A DNA stretch of 64,000 nt, from NCBI GenBank assembly GCA_025360015.1, contig JANYCZ010000001.1, forward strand, positions 62,001 to 126,000, in the 5' to 3' direction. Under the pieces are notes generated by a model. It was not told the origin of the DNA. It was given only the letters and a program-made list of their open reading frames with translations, and made no database searches. The DNA comes from Verrucomicrobiota bacterium. GTDB taxonomy: Bacteria; Verrucomicrobiota; Verrucomicrobiia; Verrucomicrobiales; Verrucomicrobiaceae. Positions 37,706 to 45,503 of the stretch are shown here, in pieces (position 1 is the stretch's first letter; every line of letters starts with the position of its first letter). The position numbers and the translations under genes were made by a program.

Positions 37706-38950
37706 TTGATTGGACTAATCAAAATGATCGGATTCATGGATTCACACCTGGCTCGTTGTCTTTCCAAATGTCTCTTTGTGCTGCTTCTGGTGAGCACTGC
37801 CAGAGGTGAAAGCGTTTCCTCTTTCGTCGAGACGCTGGCTCAAAAAGCGGAAACCTGGAAGATCACTCCTCTCCCCGGTGATTGGAAACCCCTGGCAGGA
37901 CCTCCCCGCCCGTCCCGCAGGGAGGCCCTCACCACCGAGCCCTTGTTCGGCACTCCAGCGCAGCGGATTGTCGCCACCGAAGACGCCGGAAAACTCACCC
38001 GCCTGGATGTGTTGTTCATGGAGCGCGGCACCGCTGCTGCCGATGACGCTTTTCTGCAAGCCATGCGCCAGGCGGCATCCAAGGCATCCGCCGGGGTGCA
38101 GTCCAAAATGGGCAAACCCGGGCGCATAGTGAAGCCGGCCGCCGGAGCCGCCCCTGGCACCGTGGTTCAAGAATGGTCCGGTGACGCTGCCACCGTCCGC
38201 CTCACCCTGGAGCCCGGCTCACGGCTCTATATGTCCCTGAGTCCACCTCAGACTCCGGTGGCCAGCAGCGTCACCCCCAACGCCTCCTCAGCCAAGGCCA
38301 AACCGGCTTCGTTAAAGTCACGGCTGGAAGAAAAGGCGAATGGAGACGTGATCCTCACCGGATTTCCAGAACTCCCGCCGGTGGATGAGAATTCGGACTT
38401 CGTCCTGCGCACAGCTCAATGCCTGGCCGGTTACTATGGCTGGACCATGGATGTCGAAGCTGTTGCGACGGCCGCTGGCTGGAAGGTAAACGCCACCCTG
38501 GACACCACCTATGAGGTCATGGAGGCTCTGGCCAAGGTCGCCAAGGTCGAGTGGACCCAGAACAACATCACTCGGTTGCGAAAAAACGAACAACAACTCG
38601 ACCTGATGGAGGCCAGGCGTTGGATCGACCGAGGCCGGCCTGTGGTTTACAGACACATGTACTCCGAAATTAGAGAGGCCTTTCTCATTGATTTCGCCAA
38701 ACAGTTCGCGCAAAACCCAAAACTCGAACTTCCCAGCCCCAAAGATCCTGCGGAAAAAAGCAAATGGCTGCGCTGGGACGAGAAGTCGGATTTCTACGGC
38801 ATTTCCACCATCATCATCGGCTACAACAAAAAGCGCGGAGAGTTCATCCTCAAGTACTCCGGCTACGAGCCGGGGAGCCAGATCATTCGCATGCGAGAGG
38901 AGGAACTAGCTGCCTCACTGCTCCAGATCTACTACGTCAATCCAGATTAG
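37706..38950 (+). CDS. Exported protein, possible inactive C39-like peptidase
   Basis: A 414-aa protein (386-404 aa from later starts) with a signal peptide (about residues 12-34, RCLSKCLFVLLLVSTARGESV). The C-terminal half, from about residue 229, parallels a C39-type cysteine peptidase: DFVLRTAQCLAGYYGW corresponds to the Cys-helix region and YGISTIIIGYNKKRGEFIL to the His-strand region. But the expected Cys position is Phe232 and the expected His position is Ser/Thr, so it looks catalytically dead. The N-terminal half is unassigned. The start at 37706, 37724 or 37736 is undecided; the last best fits the signal peptide. The family call is by eye and uncertain. Confidence 0.6.
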   Translation: MIGLIKMIGFMDSHLARCLSKCLFVLLLVSTARGESVSSFVETLAQKAETWKITPLPGDWKPLAGPPRPSRREALTTEPLFGTPAQRIVATEDAGKLTRLDVLFMERGTAAADDAFLQAMRQAASKASAGVQSKMGKPGRIVKPAAGAAPGTVVQEWSGDAATVRLTLEPGSRLYMSLSPPQTPVASSVTPNASSAKAKPASLKSRLEEKANGDVILTGFPELPPVDENSDFVLRTAQCLAGYYGWTMDVEAVATAAGWKVNATLDTTYEVMEALAKVAKVEWTQNNITRLRKNEQQLDLMEARRWIDRGRPVVYRHMYSEIREAFLIDFAKQFAQNPKLELPSPKDPAEKSKWLRWDEKSDFYGISTIIIGYNKKRGEFILKYSGYEPGSQIIRMREEELAASLLQIYYVNPD

Positions 38951-38974
38951 ACTTGATCGCAAAGGTGGGATGGT

Positions 38975-39382
38975 TCAGAGCCAGTCGGACGCCTCCATGA
39001 GGGATGCCATGTCGAGCGGATGATTTGTTTGCAGAAGAAACTCAGATTCTGCGGGCAGACCGGGAAGGGTAAAAACCAAAGAAGGATCGGCGCAGCCCGC
39101 TTCCTGGCGAAGGGTGTAGGAATGAAAGCCGACCAGCGAAGACGCAGGGAATTGGCTGCCGGGACCGATCAGGTCCTGGTAGCTGTTCTGGATGTGAAGG
39201 ATGCGAAAAGTGTTTGCCTCAGGGCACGCATGCCACCGGAAGGTGTCGAAGCGGTACAGCCACCAGCCGTTGTAAACGAACCGCCCACCGCCGCCCGGTA
39301 AGAAGATGAACCAAAAATCATGCGAACCTCCGCCATGACCGTTGGCATGACCATTGACCCAGGCACCGATGATTTCATTCAT
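38975..39382 (-). CDS. Hypothetical protein, Gly/Trp-rich N-terminus
   Basis: A 135-aa protein from the ATG at 39382 (MNEIIGAWVNGHANGHGGG), convergent with the secreted protein gene upstream. It has no membrane segment or known motif. The Gly/His-rich first third, the YNGWWLYRFDTFRWHACPE segment and the PGLPAESEFLLQTNH C-terminus look like a folded globular protein rather than random frame. No ribosome-binding site is visible and the family is unknown. Could be a false call. Confidence 0.45.
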   Translation of the reverse strand: MNEIIGAWVNGHANGHGGGSHDFWFIFLPGGGGRFVYNGWWLYRFDTFRWHACPEANTFRILHIQNSYQDLIGPGSQFPASSLVGFHSYTLRQEAGCADPSLVFTLPGLPAESEFLLQTNHPLDMASLMEASDWL

Positions 39383-39470
39383 GAGGAGGTTTGCAGCAGC
39401 TCCGAAGATATGACTGCAGCACCCAGAGTGCAATCAGAAGGAGGGGGCTTGATCATCTCCTCGGCTGCCC

Positions 39471-40766
39471 TCAACCAAACAACTGCGTGATCGGCCGCCC
39501 CTTGTCCGCCACCGTAAACGGCCGCTTGCTCGGACTATACAGCACCTGATCCAGCGGAATGCCGAGCCCGTAGGCGATGGTGGCGTTGAAATCAGGAATC
39601 GTCACCGGATTGACGTTGGCGATAGTGCCAGTCGCATCCGTCGCACCATAGACCTGGCCACCGCGCACGCCGCCGCCTGCGAGGAGGCAGGAGAAGCCCC
39701 GCGCGTGATGGTCGCGCCCGTCATTCGCATTGATCTCCGGCGTCCGGCCAAATTCCGTGGCCAGCACGACCATCGTCTCCTGCAGCATACCGTGAGATTC
39801 CAGATCCTGCAGCAGGGTGCTGAGCGCGGAGTCCAGCTCATCGCACAGTTCCGGCACGCGGGTGAAATTCGCATTGTGCGTGTCCCAGTTGCCGAATGAC
39901 ACTTCCACAAAGCGCACGCCGTGTTCCACCAGACGGCGCGCCAGCAGGCAGCCCTGGCCAAAGCGGTCGCCGCCGTACTTGTTGCGCAGGGCGTCAGGCT
40001 CGGCGCTGAGGTCAAAGGCGGCCAGTTCCTCGCTCTTCATCATCTTCAGCGCATCGTCATACATGTCGGCGTAGGCGCGCACGTTTTTGACGTTGTAGGT
40101 CTCGGCAAACTGGCGGTCCAGTTGTTTGGCGACGCTGAGGCGGCTGTTGAAGCGCTCTTCGGTAAACCACTGGTTGGTCTTCACGTTGTTGATGCCGCTT
40201 TCCGGATCATTGATCATCAGCGGCGCGAAGCGGCTCTCAAAGAACCCTGCGCCCGGGTGGCGGCTGTCATTGCCGATCATGATGCTGCCCGGCAGCGTGG
40301 GATTGCCCCGGTCCTGAAACTTTTGCAACCACGCGCCCATGGACGGATGCCGGATGCTGCTGCGCTGCGTGTAGCTGGTGTGCTGGTAGTAGTTGCCCTG
40401 CTCATGCGCGCCCTGCGTGGTCACCATGCTGCGCACCACCGCCAGCTTGTCCATCTGCCGCGCCAGCAGCGGGATGTTGTTGGACACGCGGATGCCATCC
40501 ACATTTGTGTTCATCACCTTCGTCAGGCCCATGACGTCCGGCTTTTCCGGCTTCGGGTCAAAGGTGTCCAGGTGGCTCATGCCGCCGCTCATGTACAAAT
40601 AGATCACATTGCGCGCCGTCGCCGCCTGCTTCAGCGGCGAAGTTCCCAGCCCAGGCGCAGCCAGAATGCGGGAGCCGAAGTGCGAAGCGGTGCTGACACC
40701 GAGAAAAGTCTTGGCGGCACCAGAGACAAAAGCACGGCGGCTGAGATCATTGCGAAGGGGATTCAT
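39471..40766 (-). CDS. DUF1501 protein, Tat-exported
   Basis: A 431-aa protein with a twin-arginine signal (LSRRAFVSGAAKTFLGVSTASHFG) followed by the DUF1501/sulfatase-like alkaline-phosphatase-fold core: VIYLYMSGGMSHLDTFDPKP, RSMVTTQGAHEQGNYYQHT, FVEVSFGNWDTHNANF, LATEFGRTPEINANDGRDH and the C-terminal PFTVADKGRPITQLFG. In Planctomycetota and Verrucomicrobiota these genes are usually paired with a PSD1/PSCyt1 (DUF1549/DUF1553) cytochrome gene; none is nearby here. Function unproven. The minus-strand gene ends 38 bases before the gene at 38975-39382 begins on the same strand side. Confidence 0.92.
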   Translation of the reverse strand: MNPLRNDLSRRAFVSGAAKTFLGVSTASHFGSRILAAPGLGTSPLKQAATARNVIYLYMSGGMSHLDTFDPKPEKPDVMGLTKVMNTNVDGIRVSNNIPLLARQMDKLAVVRSMVTTQGAHEQGNYYQHTSYTQRSSIRHPSMGAWLQKFQDRGNPTLPGSIMIGNDSRHPGAGFFESRFAPLMINDPESGINNVKTNQWFTEERFNSRLSVAKQLDRQFAETYNVKNVRAYADMYDDALKMMKSEELAAFDLSAEPDALRNKYGGDRFGQGCLLARRLVEHGVRFVEVSFGNWDTHNANFTRVPELCDELDSALSTLLQDLESHGMLQETMVVLATEFGRTPEINANDGRDHHARGFSCLLAGGGVRGGQVYGATDATGTIANVNPVTIPDFNATIAYGLGIPLDQVLYSPSKRPFTVADKGRPITQLFG

Positions 40767-40853
40767 GGACAGAGGCAGGGGTGGGGGGATGGCCCTTTAA
40801 CGCCGGTTCATTTCGTACTTATCACAAGATTTGCACACTAAGGCGCACGAGCA

Positions 40854-40913
40854 TCAACCCGGCGCTCTCCGCCCAAACTTCCGCTCCAGCTCCGCCGTGG
40901 AAATCTGCACCAG
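40854..40913. repeat. 60-bp direct repeat: displaced copy of the mutL 3' end
   Basis: These 60 bases are identical to 41844-41903, which encode the last 20 codons of mutL including its stop. The copy starts exactly at the complement of the mutL stop codon. It lies upstream of the UPF0175/PIN gene pair, with the second copy downstream, in the same orientation. No mutL sequence follows beyond base 40913, so it is a fragment. Confidence 0.95.
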
Positions 40914-41051
40914 GGTGGCCGCCGCCTTCGTCCACCGTGCGCATGCAATGGCGGCAACTCCTTGTCAGCCCAAAATTTGCCCGCACTTGCTCCCATCATC
41001 GCCTTTTTCTCCAGCTTGAAAGGTGCTGGTGATCGCGTAGCCTTGCCAGTC

Positions 41052-41318
41052 ATGACGCTCCAAGTTCCAGACGACCTCGCAGCCCAGGCTGGCTGCACGA
41101 CCCCTGAGTTGATCTTCGGCCTGGTCATTGGCTTGTTTTTCCAGGGCCGCCTGAGCCTCGGGCAAGCCGGGGAAGCACTCGGGCTTTCAAAGCCCGGCTT
41201 TATGGAGCGGCTCCACGACCTGGGTCTCCCCATGCCCTACAGCACGGAGGACGCCCGCCATGATCTCGACGCGGTCAACCGCGTCTGGCCCGGCCCCCAG
41301 GCATCCGCTCACTCATGA
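41052..41318 (+). CDS. UPF0175 family antitoxin-like protein
   Basis: An 88-aa protein matching UPF0175: TLQVPDDLAAQAG, then a helical block ending GRLSLGQAGEALGLSKPGFMERLHDLG, a DNA-binding-like helix-turn-helix, and the acidic tail. These proteins pair with DUF3368 PIN-domain toxins, and here the PIN gene overlaps its stop by ATGA. ATG 41052 is chosen because UPF0175 proteins begin M-T-x-x-V/I-P; a longer frame upstream has no similarity. The expected role is to neutralise the toxin and regulate the operon (family knowledge). Confidence 0.88.
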   Translation: MTLQVPDDLAAQAGCTTPELIFGLVIGLFFQGRLSLGQAGEALGLSKPGFMERLHDLGLPMPYSTEDARHDLDAVNRVWPGPQASAHS

Positions 41319-41779
41319 TCGTCGTCAGCGACACCACGGCGCTGACCACCCTCATCAAGTCAAGGCTGGAACACGTCCTTCCGGGACTCTTTGGCGAAGT
41401 CCGTATCTCGCAAGCCGTCGCCCAGGAACTCCGCCAATTCCATCCCGCGCTTCCGACTTGGTGCCTGATTGAATTTGCCAAGGAAAGTCCATTGCTCGAC
41501 GTCCTGCGCATCGCCCTCGATGCCGGTGAAGCCGAAGCTATCGCTCTCGCACTGGATTTGCAGGCCGACTTCGTCCTGCTGGATGACAAAAAAGGCCGCC
41601 GCCAGGCAGAGGCATTGGGCCTGACCTGCCTCGCCCTGCCCGCCGTGATGGTCGCCGCGAAACGCCAGGGACTCATCTCTTCAGTCGCCGAAGCCTTCGC
41701 CATCTTAGCAGCCAAAGGCCGCTATGGAGTGGCTGCAAGCACCGCTATAGAGTTGCTACGTTCTGTCGGTGAGGAGTGA
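41315..41779 (+). CDS. DUF3368 PIN-domain toxin-like protein
   Basis: A 154-aa PIN-domain protein of the DUF3368 group. The acidic metal-binding residues appear in MIVVSDTTALTTLIK (Asp6), the GEAEAIALALD block and DFVLLDDKKGRRQAEALGL, which supply the typical D/E set. The C-terminus has the short helical tail of this family. These are putative RNA-cleaving toxins partnered with the overlapping UPF0175 gene. The pair lies between two 60-bp mutL-tail repeats, suggesting it was inserted as a unit next to mutL. RNase activity is inferred. Confidence 0.88.
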   Translation: MIVVSDTTALTTLIKSRLEHVLPGLFGEVRISQAVAQELRQFHPALPTWCLIEFAKESPLLDVLRIALDAGEAEAIALALDLQADFVLLDDKKGRRQAEALGLTCLALPAVMVAAKRQGLISSVAEAFAILAAKGRYGVAASTAIELLRSVGEE

Positions 41780-41843
41780 GCAGCAACTGCCTCGCCGCAC
41801 CGCCTTTCCCTCCAAAGGGGTTTTGGCACCATCGCCAAACCCC

Positions 41844-41903
41844 TCAACCCGGCGCTCTCCGCCCAAACTTCCGCTCCAGCTCCGCCGTGGAAATCTGCAC
41901 CAG
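41844..41903. repeat. 60-bp direct repeat: genuine 3' end of mutL
   Basis: The original copy of the sequence repeated at 40854-40913, within the coding sequence of mutL (last 20 codons and stop on the minus strand). The 931 bases between the copies carry the toxin-antitoxin pair and leader. Recombination between the copies would excise the pair and restore one mutL end. Confidence 0.95.
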
Positions 41904-43769
41904 CGTCGGCCGCCCATGCGGGCAGCAGTAGGGCATCTCGCAGGCAAAGAGGTCCTTCAGCAGCGCCTGCATCTCGGGAATCGAAAGCACGTCGTTGCTT
42001 TTGACCGAGGCGCGGCAGGCGATGGTGGCGATGGCATCTTCGCTCAGGCGCAGGCTGGAGGATTTTGTGCTCAGGCTGCTGAGTTCTTCGATCACCTGGT
42101 CCAGCCATGCGGCGGGATCATCCGTCTTCAAAAAGGCGGGCAGCGTTTCCACCTTGAAAATGTTCGGGCCAAAGGGCTCGATCTCGATGCCCAGACGGTT
42201 CAGCGCGGCCAGATTCTGCCGCAGCAGATCGGCATCCCGTGGCGTGGTTTGCAGCGTCACCGGCAGCAGCAGCCGCTGGCAGGGCACGCCGCCGGATTCA
42301 ATCGCACGGCGGAATTTCTCAAAGTTCACCCGCTCATGCGCGGCGTGCTGGTCCATGAGCACCAGCCCTTCCTTGCCCTCCATCAACACGTACAGCTTCT
42401 GCAGCACGCCGATGATGCGGTATTCAGGCGGGGCAGGGGGCTCGCTTTTAGCCGGGGCTTTGGGCTCCTGCGGCTCTTCTTGTTCCTGGGCTGCTTTGGG
42501 TGACGTTGCTTCTGGGGTCTGAGGCTGAATGGCGGGAGTGCTGCGTCCGGTGGCAATTCTCTCCAGCACGTCCGCCACGCGATGGGAGACGGCAGGTGCC
42601 GAAGGCTGCGGTTGCGGGGTGAGCATCGGTGCGGGCGCGATGTTGCGCAGCGGTGCTGACGAAGCCGCCACCGGCATGGCAAACTGCTCCTGCCGGTTGT
42701 CCGGCACCGGCGGCGTATGCGCCGCTGCGGGGGCTGTTTGCATCGCCCGCGCGGGTGCATGGCCCGTGGGCAGCTTGACTGCATTTTCCAGCGTGTGGCT
42801 CACACTGCGGGAGATGGCATCACGCACACTGTTTCCATCATGAAAGCGCACCTCCTTCTTGGCGGGATGGACGTTCACATCAAACGCATGCGCATCCATC
42901 TGGATGAACAGGAACGTCACCGGATGCTGCCCCTTCATCAAAGCGGTGTGGTAGCCCTCCCGCAGCCCATACGAAATGCTCGCGCTCTCGATGGGGCGTC
43001 CGTTCAGATACGTCGTCTGCATCTGCCGGCTGGACCGGCTCATGCCGGGCCCGCCGATGTAACCGGAAACGGTCACGCCTTGCACCGTGGTTTCTTCAAT
43101 CTTGAGCAGGCGGGAGGCCAGCTCATCCCCCACCAGGCCGCGGATGCGTTCCAGCATGTCGCGCGTGGCCGGCAGGTGCAGTACCAGCTCGCCATTGTGC
43201 GTCAGCGTAAAGGCCACCTGCGGATTGGCGATGGCATGCAGCCGGAGCTGCTGCTCCACGTGGGCAAATTCCGTGTTTTCCGTGCGCAGAAATTTGCGCC
43301 GCGCGGGCACATTGTAGAACAGTGAGCGCGCCTCGATCACCGTGCCCGGAGCGCCCCCGCTGTCGCGCACCGCCACTAGCTTGCCGCCGTTCACCTCGAT
43401 CTCTGTGCCCACCAGCGCCTCCTTCTCCCGTGTGGCCAGCCGGAAACGCGACACGCTGGCAATGCTGGGCAGCGCCTCGCCACGAAATCCGAAGGTGTGA
43501 ATCGCGCCGAGATCCTCCTTGGTCCGTATCTTGCTAGTAGCATGTCTCTCCAGACTCAGCATGGCATCCTCCCGGTCCATTCCACTTCCATCATCCACAA
43601 TGCGGATCATCGCGATGCCGCCGCGCTGGGCGTGCACCTCGATGTGGCGCGCACCCGCGTCCAGGCTGTTCTCCACCAGTTCGCGCACCAGTGCCGCCGG
43701 GCGCTCCACGACCTCCCCTGCCGCCACCTGGCTGGCGAGTGCGTCTGGAAGAATGCGAATTTTAGACAT
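41844..43769 (-). CDS. mutL: DNA mismatch repair protein MutL
   Basis: A 641-aa GHKL ATPase. IRILPDALASQVAAGEVVERP and LVRELVENSLDAGA (residues 28-40), DDGSGM, HATSKI and GFRGEALPSIASVSRF form the ATP-binding site. A long Pro/Ala-rich linker separates the C-terminal dimer domain, which contains DQHAAHERVNFE, exactly the DQHA(x)2E(x)4E endonuclease motif, and CPHGRP, so this MutL is expected to nick DNA itself. It directs mismatch repair after MutS. No mutS gene is in the window. Its 3' end is adjacent to the toxin-antitoxin cassette. Confidence 0.97.
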   Translation of the reverse strand: MSKIRILPDALASQVAAGEVVERPAALVRELVENSLDAGARHIEVHAQRGGIAMIRIVDDGSGMDREDAMLSLERHATSKIRTKEDLGAIHTFGFRGEALPSIASVSRFRLATREKEALVGTEIEVNGGKLVAVRDSGGAPGTVIEARSLFYNVPARRKFLRTENTEFAHVEQQLRLHAIANPQVAFTLTHNGELVLHLPATRDMLERIRGLVGDELASRLLKIEETTVQGVTVSGYIGGPGMSRSSRQMQTTYLNGRPIESASISYGLREGYHTALMKGQHPVTFLFIQMDAHAFDVNVHPAKKEVRFHDGNSVRDAISRSVSHTLENAVKLPTGHAPARAMQTAPAAAHTPPVPDNRQEQFAMPVAASSAPLRNIAPAPMLTPQPQPSAPAVSHRVADVLERIATGRSTPAIQPQTPEATSPKAAQEQEEPQEPKAPAKSEPPAPPEYRIIGVLQKLYVLMEGKEGLVLMDQHAAHERVNFEKFRRAIESGGVPCQRLLLPVTLQTTPRDADLLRQNLAALNRLGIEIEPFGPNIFKVETLPAFLKTDDPAAWLDQVIEELSSLSTKSSSLRLSEDAIATIACRASVKSNDVLSIPEMQALLKDLFACEMPYCCPHGRPTLVQISTAELERKFGRRAPG

Positions 43770-43905
43770 GAATTTCGATAAAGTACCGGGCGGGAGGCGT
43801 AGCCTCTATGCTCGCCCAGAAATGTTACCTTGGATGCCGGATGCGGATTTGCAATCTCCGTGCTTCTCGGCCATCGGAAGCATTCTCTCCAGTGCCCTCT
43901 TTCAC

Positions 43906-44238
43906 ATGATTTCCCTCACCGCCAGCGCCGTCGAACACCTCAGATCCCTCATCGCAGAAAAGAATGCGGATGCGGGCACCGGGCTGCGCCTGCGCGTGGA
44001 GAAGGGCGGCTGCGCCGGCATGCAGTATGTCATGGCTCTGGACCAGTCCCAGGCCGATGACACCGTGCAGTCGCAGGATGGCGTCTCAATCATCATTGAT
44101 CAGGAGAGCCTCGGCTACCTGCGCGGCTGCCAGATTGATTACGTCGATTCCCTGGCCGACACCGGATTTAAGCTCACAAACCCAAATGCGGCTCGCAGTT
44201 GCGGCTGTGGCACCTCCTTTGAACCTCAGACTACCTAA
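43906..44238 (+). CDS. A-type iron-sulfur carrier (ErpA/SufA/HesB family)
   Basis: A 110-aa protein starting at ATG 43906. ISLTASAVEHLRSLIAEKN, LRLRVEKGGCAGMQYVMAL with the first Cys, the DQESLGYLRGCQIDYVDS loop and the final NPNAARSCGCGTSF with two Cys complete the three Fe-S-ligand cysteines of the A-type carrier family. It receives or passes on [Fe-S] clusters to apoproteins. Divergent from mutL with 136 bases between. Choice among ErpA, IscA and SufA is not possible from sequence. Confidence 0.93.
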   Translation: MISLTASAVEHLRSLIAEKNADAGTGLRLRVEKGGCAGMQYVMALDQSQADDTVQSQDGVSIIIDQESLGYLRGCQIDYVDSLADTGFKLTNPNAARSCGCGTSFEPQTT

Positions 44239-44264
44239 ATTTAAGCCTCAGACATCTTGACTTC

Positions 44265-44295
44265 TTGGCAGCATTTGAAGCACACTTGCTGCCAA
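44265..44295. repeat. Perfect 9-bp inverted repeat between two genes
   Basis: TTGGCAGCA (44265-44273) is the exact reverse complement of TGCTGCCAA (44287-44295) with a 13-base loop. It lies 27 bases after the iron-sulfur carrier stop and 93 bases before the next gene in an A+T-rich leader. No T tract follows it, so an operator or processing hairpin is as likely as a terminator. Confidence 0.6.
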
Positions 44296-44387
44296 CTTAT
44301 TCACAAAATTTCCTTTTCAAATTCCGTCAATATTGTAGAATTTGAACATTCTTAATTTATAAAAACTAAAATTTTCGCAAAACTGTC

Positions 44388-45182
44388 ATGCAAATCCGAT
44401 TTTTGAGCGACGGCAACGAGTACCGTTCCTACGGCGGTGGTAGCTTCTCCAAGAAGAAGGACTCCGGGGGCATCTTCTGGTGGACCATCCTCATCACCTT
44501 GCTGATGGGTTTCGCCACTTTCTGCTGGTTCTTCAGCATCATGATGTTCGCGCATCCTGAAAAACCGTTCAACTACCGCGTGCTCGCACGCTTCGACAAG
44601 CTCGATCCGCTGCGCAGGTTCACCAACTACACCGTGCCGCAGGGCAAGTTTCTTCCTGCACGTGATCTCCTTGCCGAGTTCTATGCCTTCAACGGCGAAC
44701 AGCTCGCCGTGAAGAATGATCTCCTCAAGCGTTCCTACATCCGCAACTACAAGCAGGAGCAGCCCCTCTATGTGAAGGGCACCTTCCAGGTCATCAATGC
44801 CCGCCCGCTCACCGCGAGCGATGTCATCACCGAAGGCTGGGTGGTGCGCGCACGTTCCTCGGACATCGAAGACGTGGACATTGAAATCGTGCTTCCAGGC
44901 AACAAGGACAAGGCTGATCCTTATCAGGTGGGCGACACCTTGGTGCTCGATCAGAAGAGCACCTTCGCCGCCGCGCTGCACGTGCAAAAGTTTGATCAGG
45001 AGCGCGTCTGCGTCACCCTCATGCCGCTCGCCTACCAGGGCTTTGCCACCAAGGCGGGCGAGCAGTTCAAGATGACTCCTCCTGCCAAGCTCAACATGGA
45101 CGCCTACTGGCCCCTCACCCGCGATCCCGGCGCCGCCGTTCTCGAAGGCAGCGCCGACAAAGTGGTGTCCAAGCTGAACTGA
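44388..45182 (+). CDS. Conserved-looking hypothetical with N-terminal membrane segment
   Basis: A 264-aa protein. One strong membrane segment (about residues 29-53, IFWWTILITLLMGFATFCWFF) follows a short Gly/Ser/Lys N-terminus, and the rest is soluble and well-organised (DPLRRFTNYTVPQGKFLPARDLLAEF). Codon usage is that of a highly expressed GC-rich gene. It is a monocistronic unit: a long A+T-rich leader of 149 bases precedes it and a perfect intrinsic terminator follows 20 bases after the stop. No family recognised. Confidence 0.8.
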   Translation: MQIRFLSDGNEYRSYGGGSFSKKKDSGGIFWWTILITLLMGFATFCWFFSIMMFAHPEKPFNYRVLARFDKLDPLRRFTNYTVPQGKFLPARDLLAEFYAFNGEQLAVKNDLLKRSYIRNYKQEQPLYVKGTFQVINARPLTASDVITEGWVVRARSSDIEDVDIEIVLPGNKDKADPYQVGDTLVLDQKSTFAAALHVQKFDQERVCVTLMPLAYQGFATKAGEQFKMTPPAKLNMDAYWPLTRDPGAAVLEGSADKVVSKLN

Positions 45183-45202
45183 GCCACATCTCATAGACTT
45201 CG

Positions 45203-45234
45203 AAAAGCGGAAGGCATTGCCTTCCGCTTTTTTT
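45203..45234 (+). terminator. Intrinsic terminator after the gene at 44388
   Basis: AAAAGCGGAAGGC (45203-45215) pairs perfectly with GCCTTCCGCTTTT (45219-45231) across a three-base loop, with the T tract continuing to 45234. Thirteen-base stem, ideal form. Confidence 0.95.
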
Positions 45235-45503
45235 CTGCCCTGCGGAAAGGATGATGAACCATAACAAGCCGCATAGGAATATAAAAGGATATTTTGTGGT
45301 ATGAGAATTGGTCGAAGGCTTCTTTCGCGTGTCCTGAAGGACGGCTGGCGGAGCGCGCGCCGCATCGCCTGCGAAGGCAGGGGAGGGGACGGACGACGAA
45401 GTTTATTGGGCGGTTGCTTGACTCTTTGATCTCTTGACATCCGGCTTTGAATTTCCGACGGCTCGAGCCTTGCATCCGTCATTCTTCACGCCATTAACAA
45501 CGC

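Noticed and set aside
45235-45503. TTGACT and TTGACA words upstream of the RfaE2-PurN fusion gene
   Set aside because: No -10 hexamer lies 16-18 bases downstream of either, so no promoter is reported.
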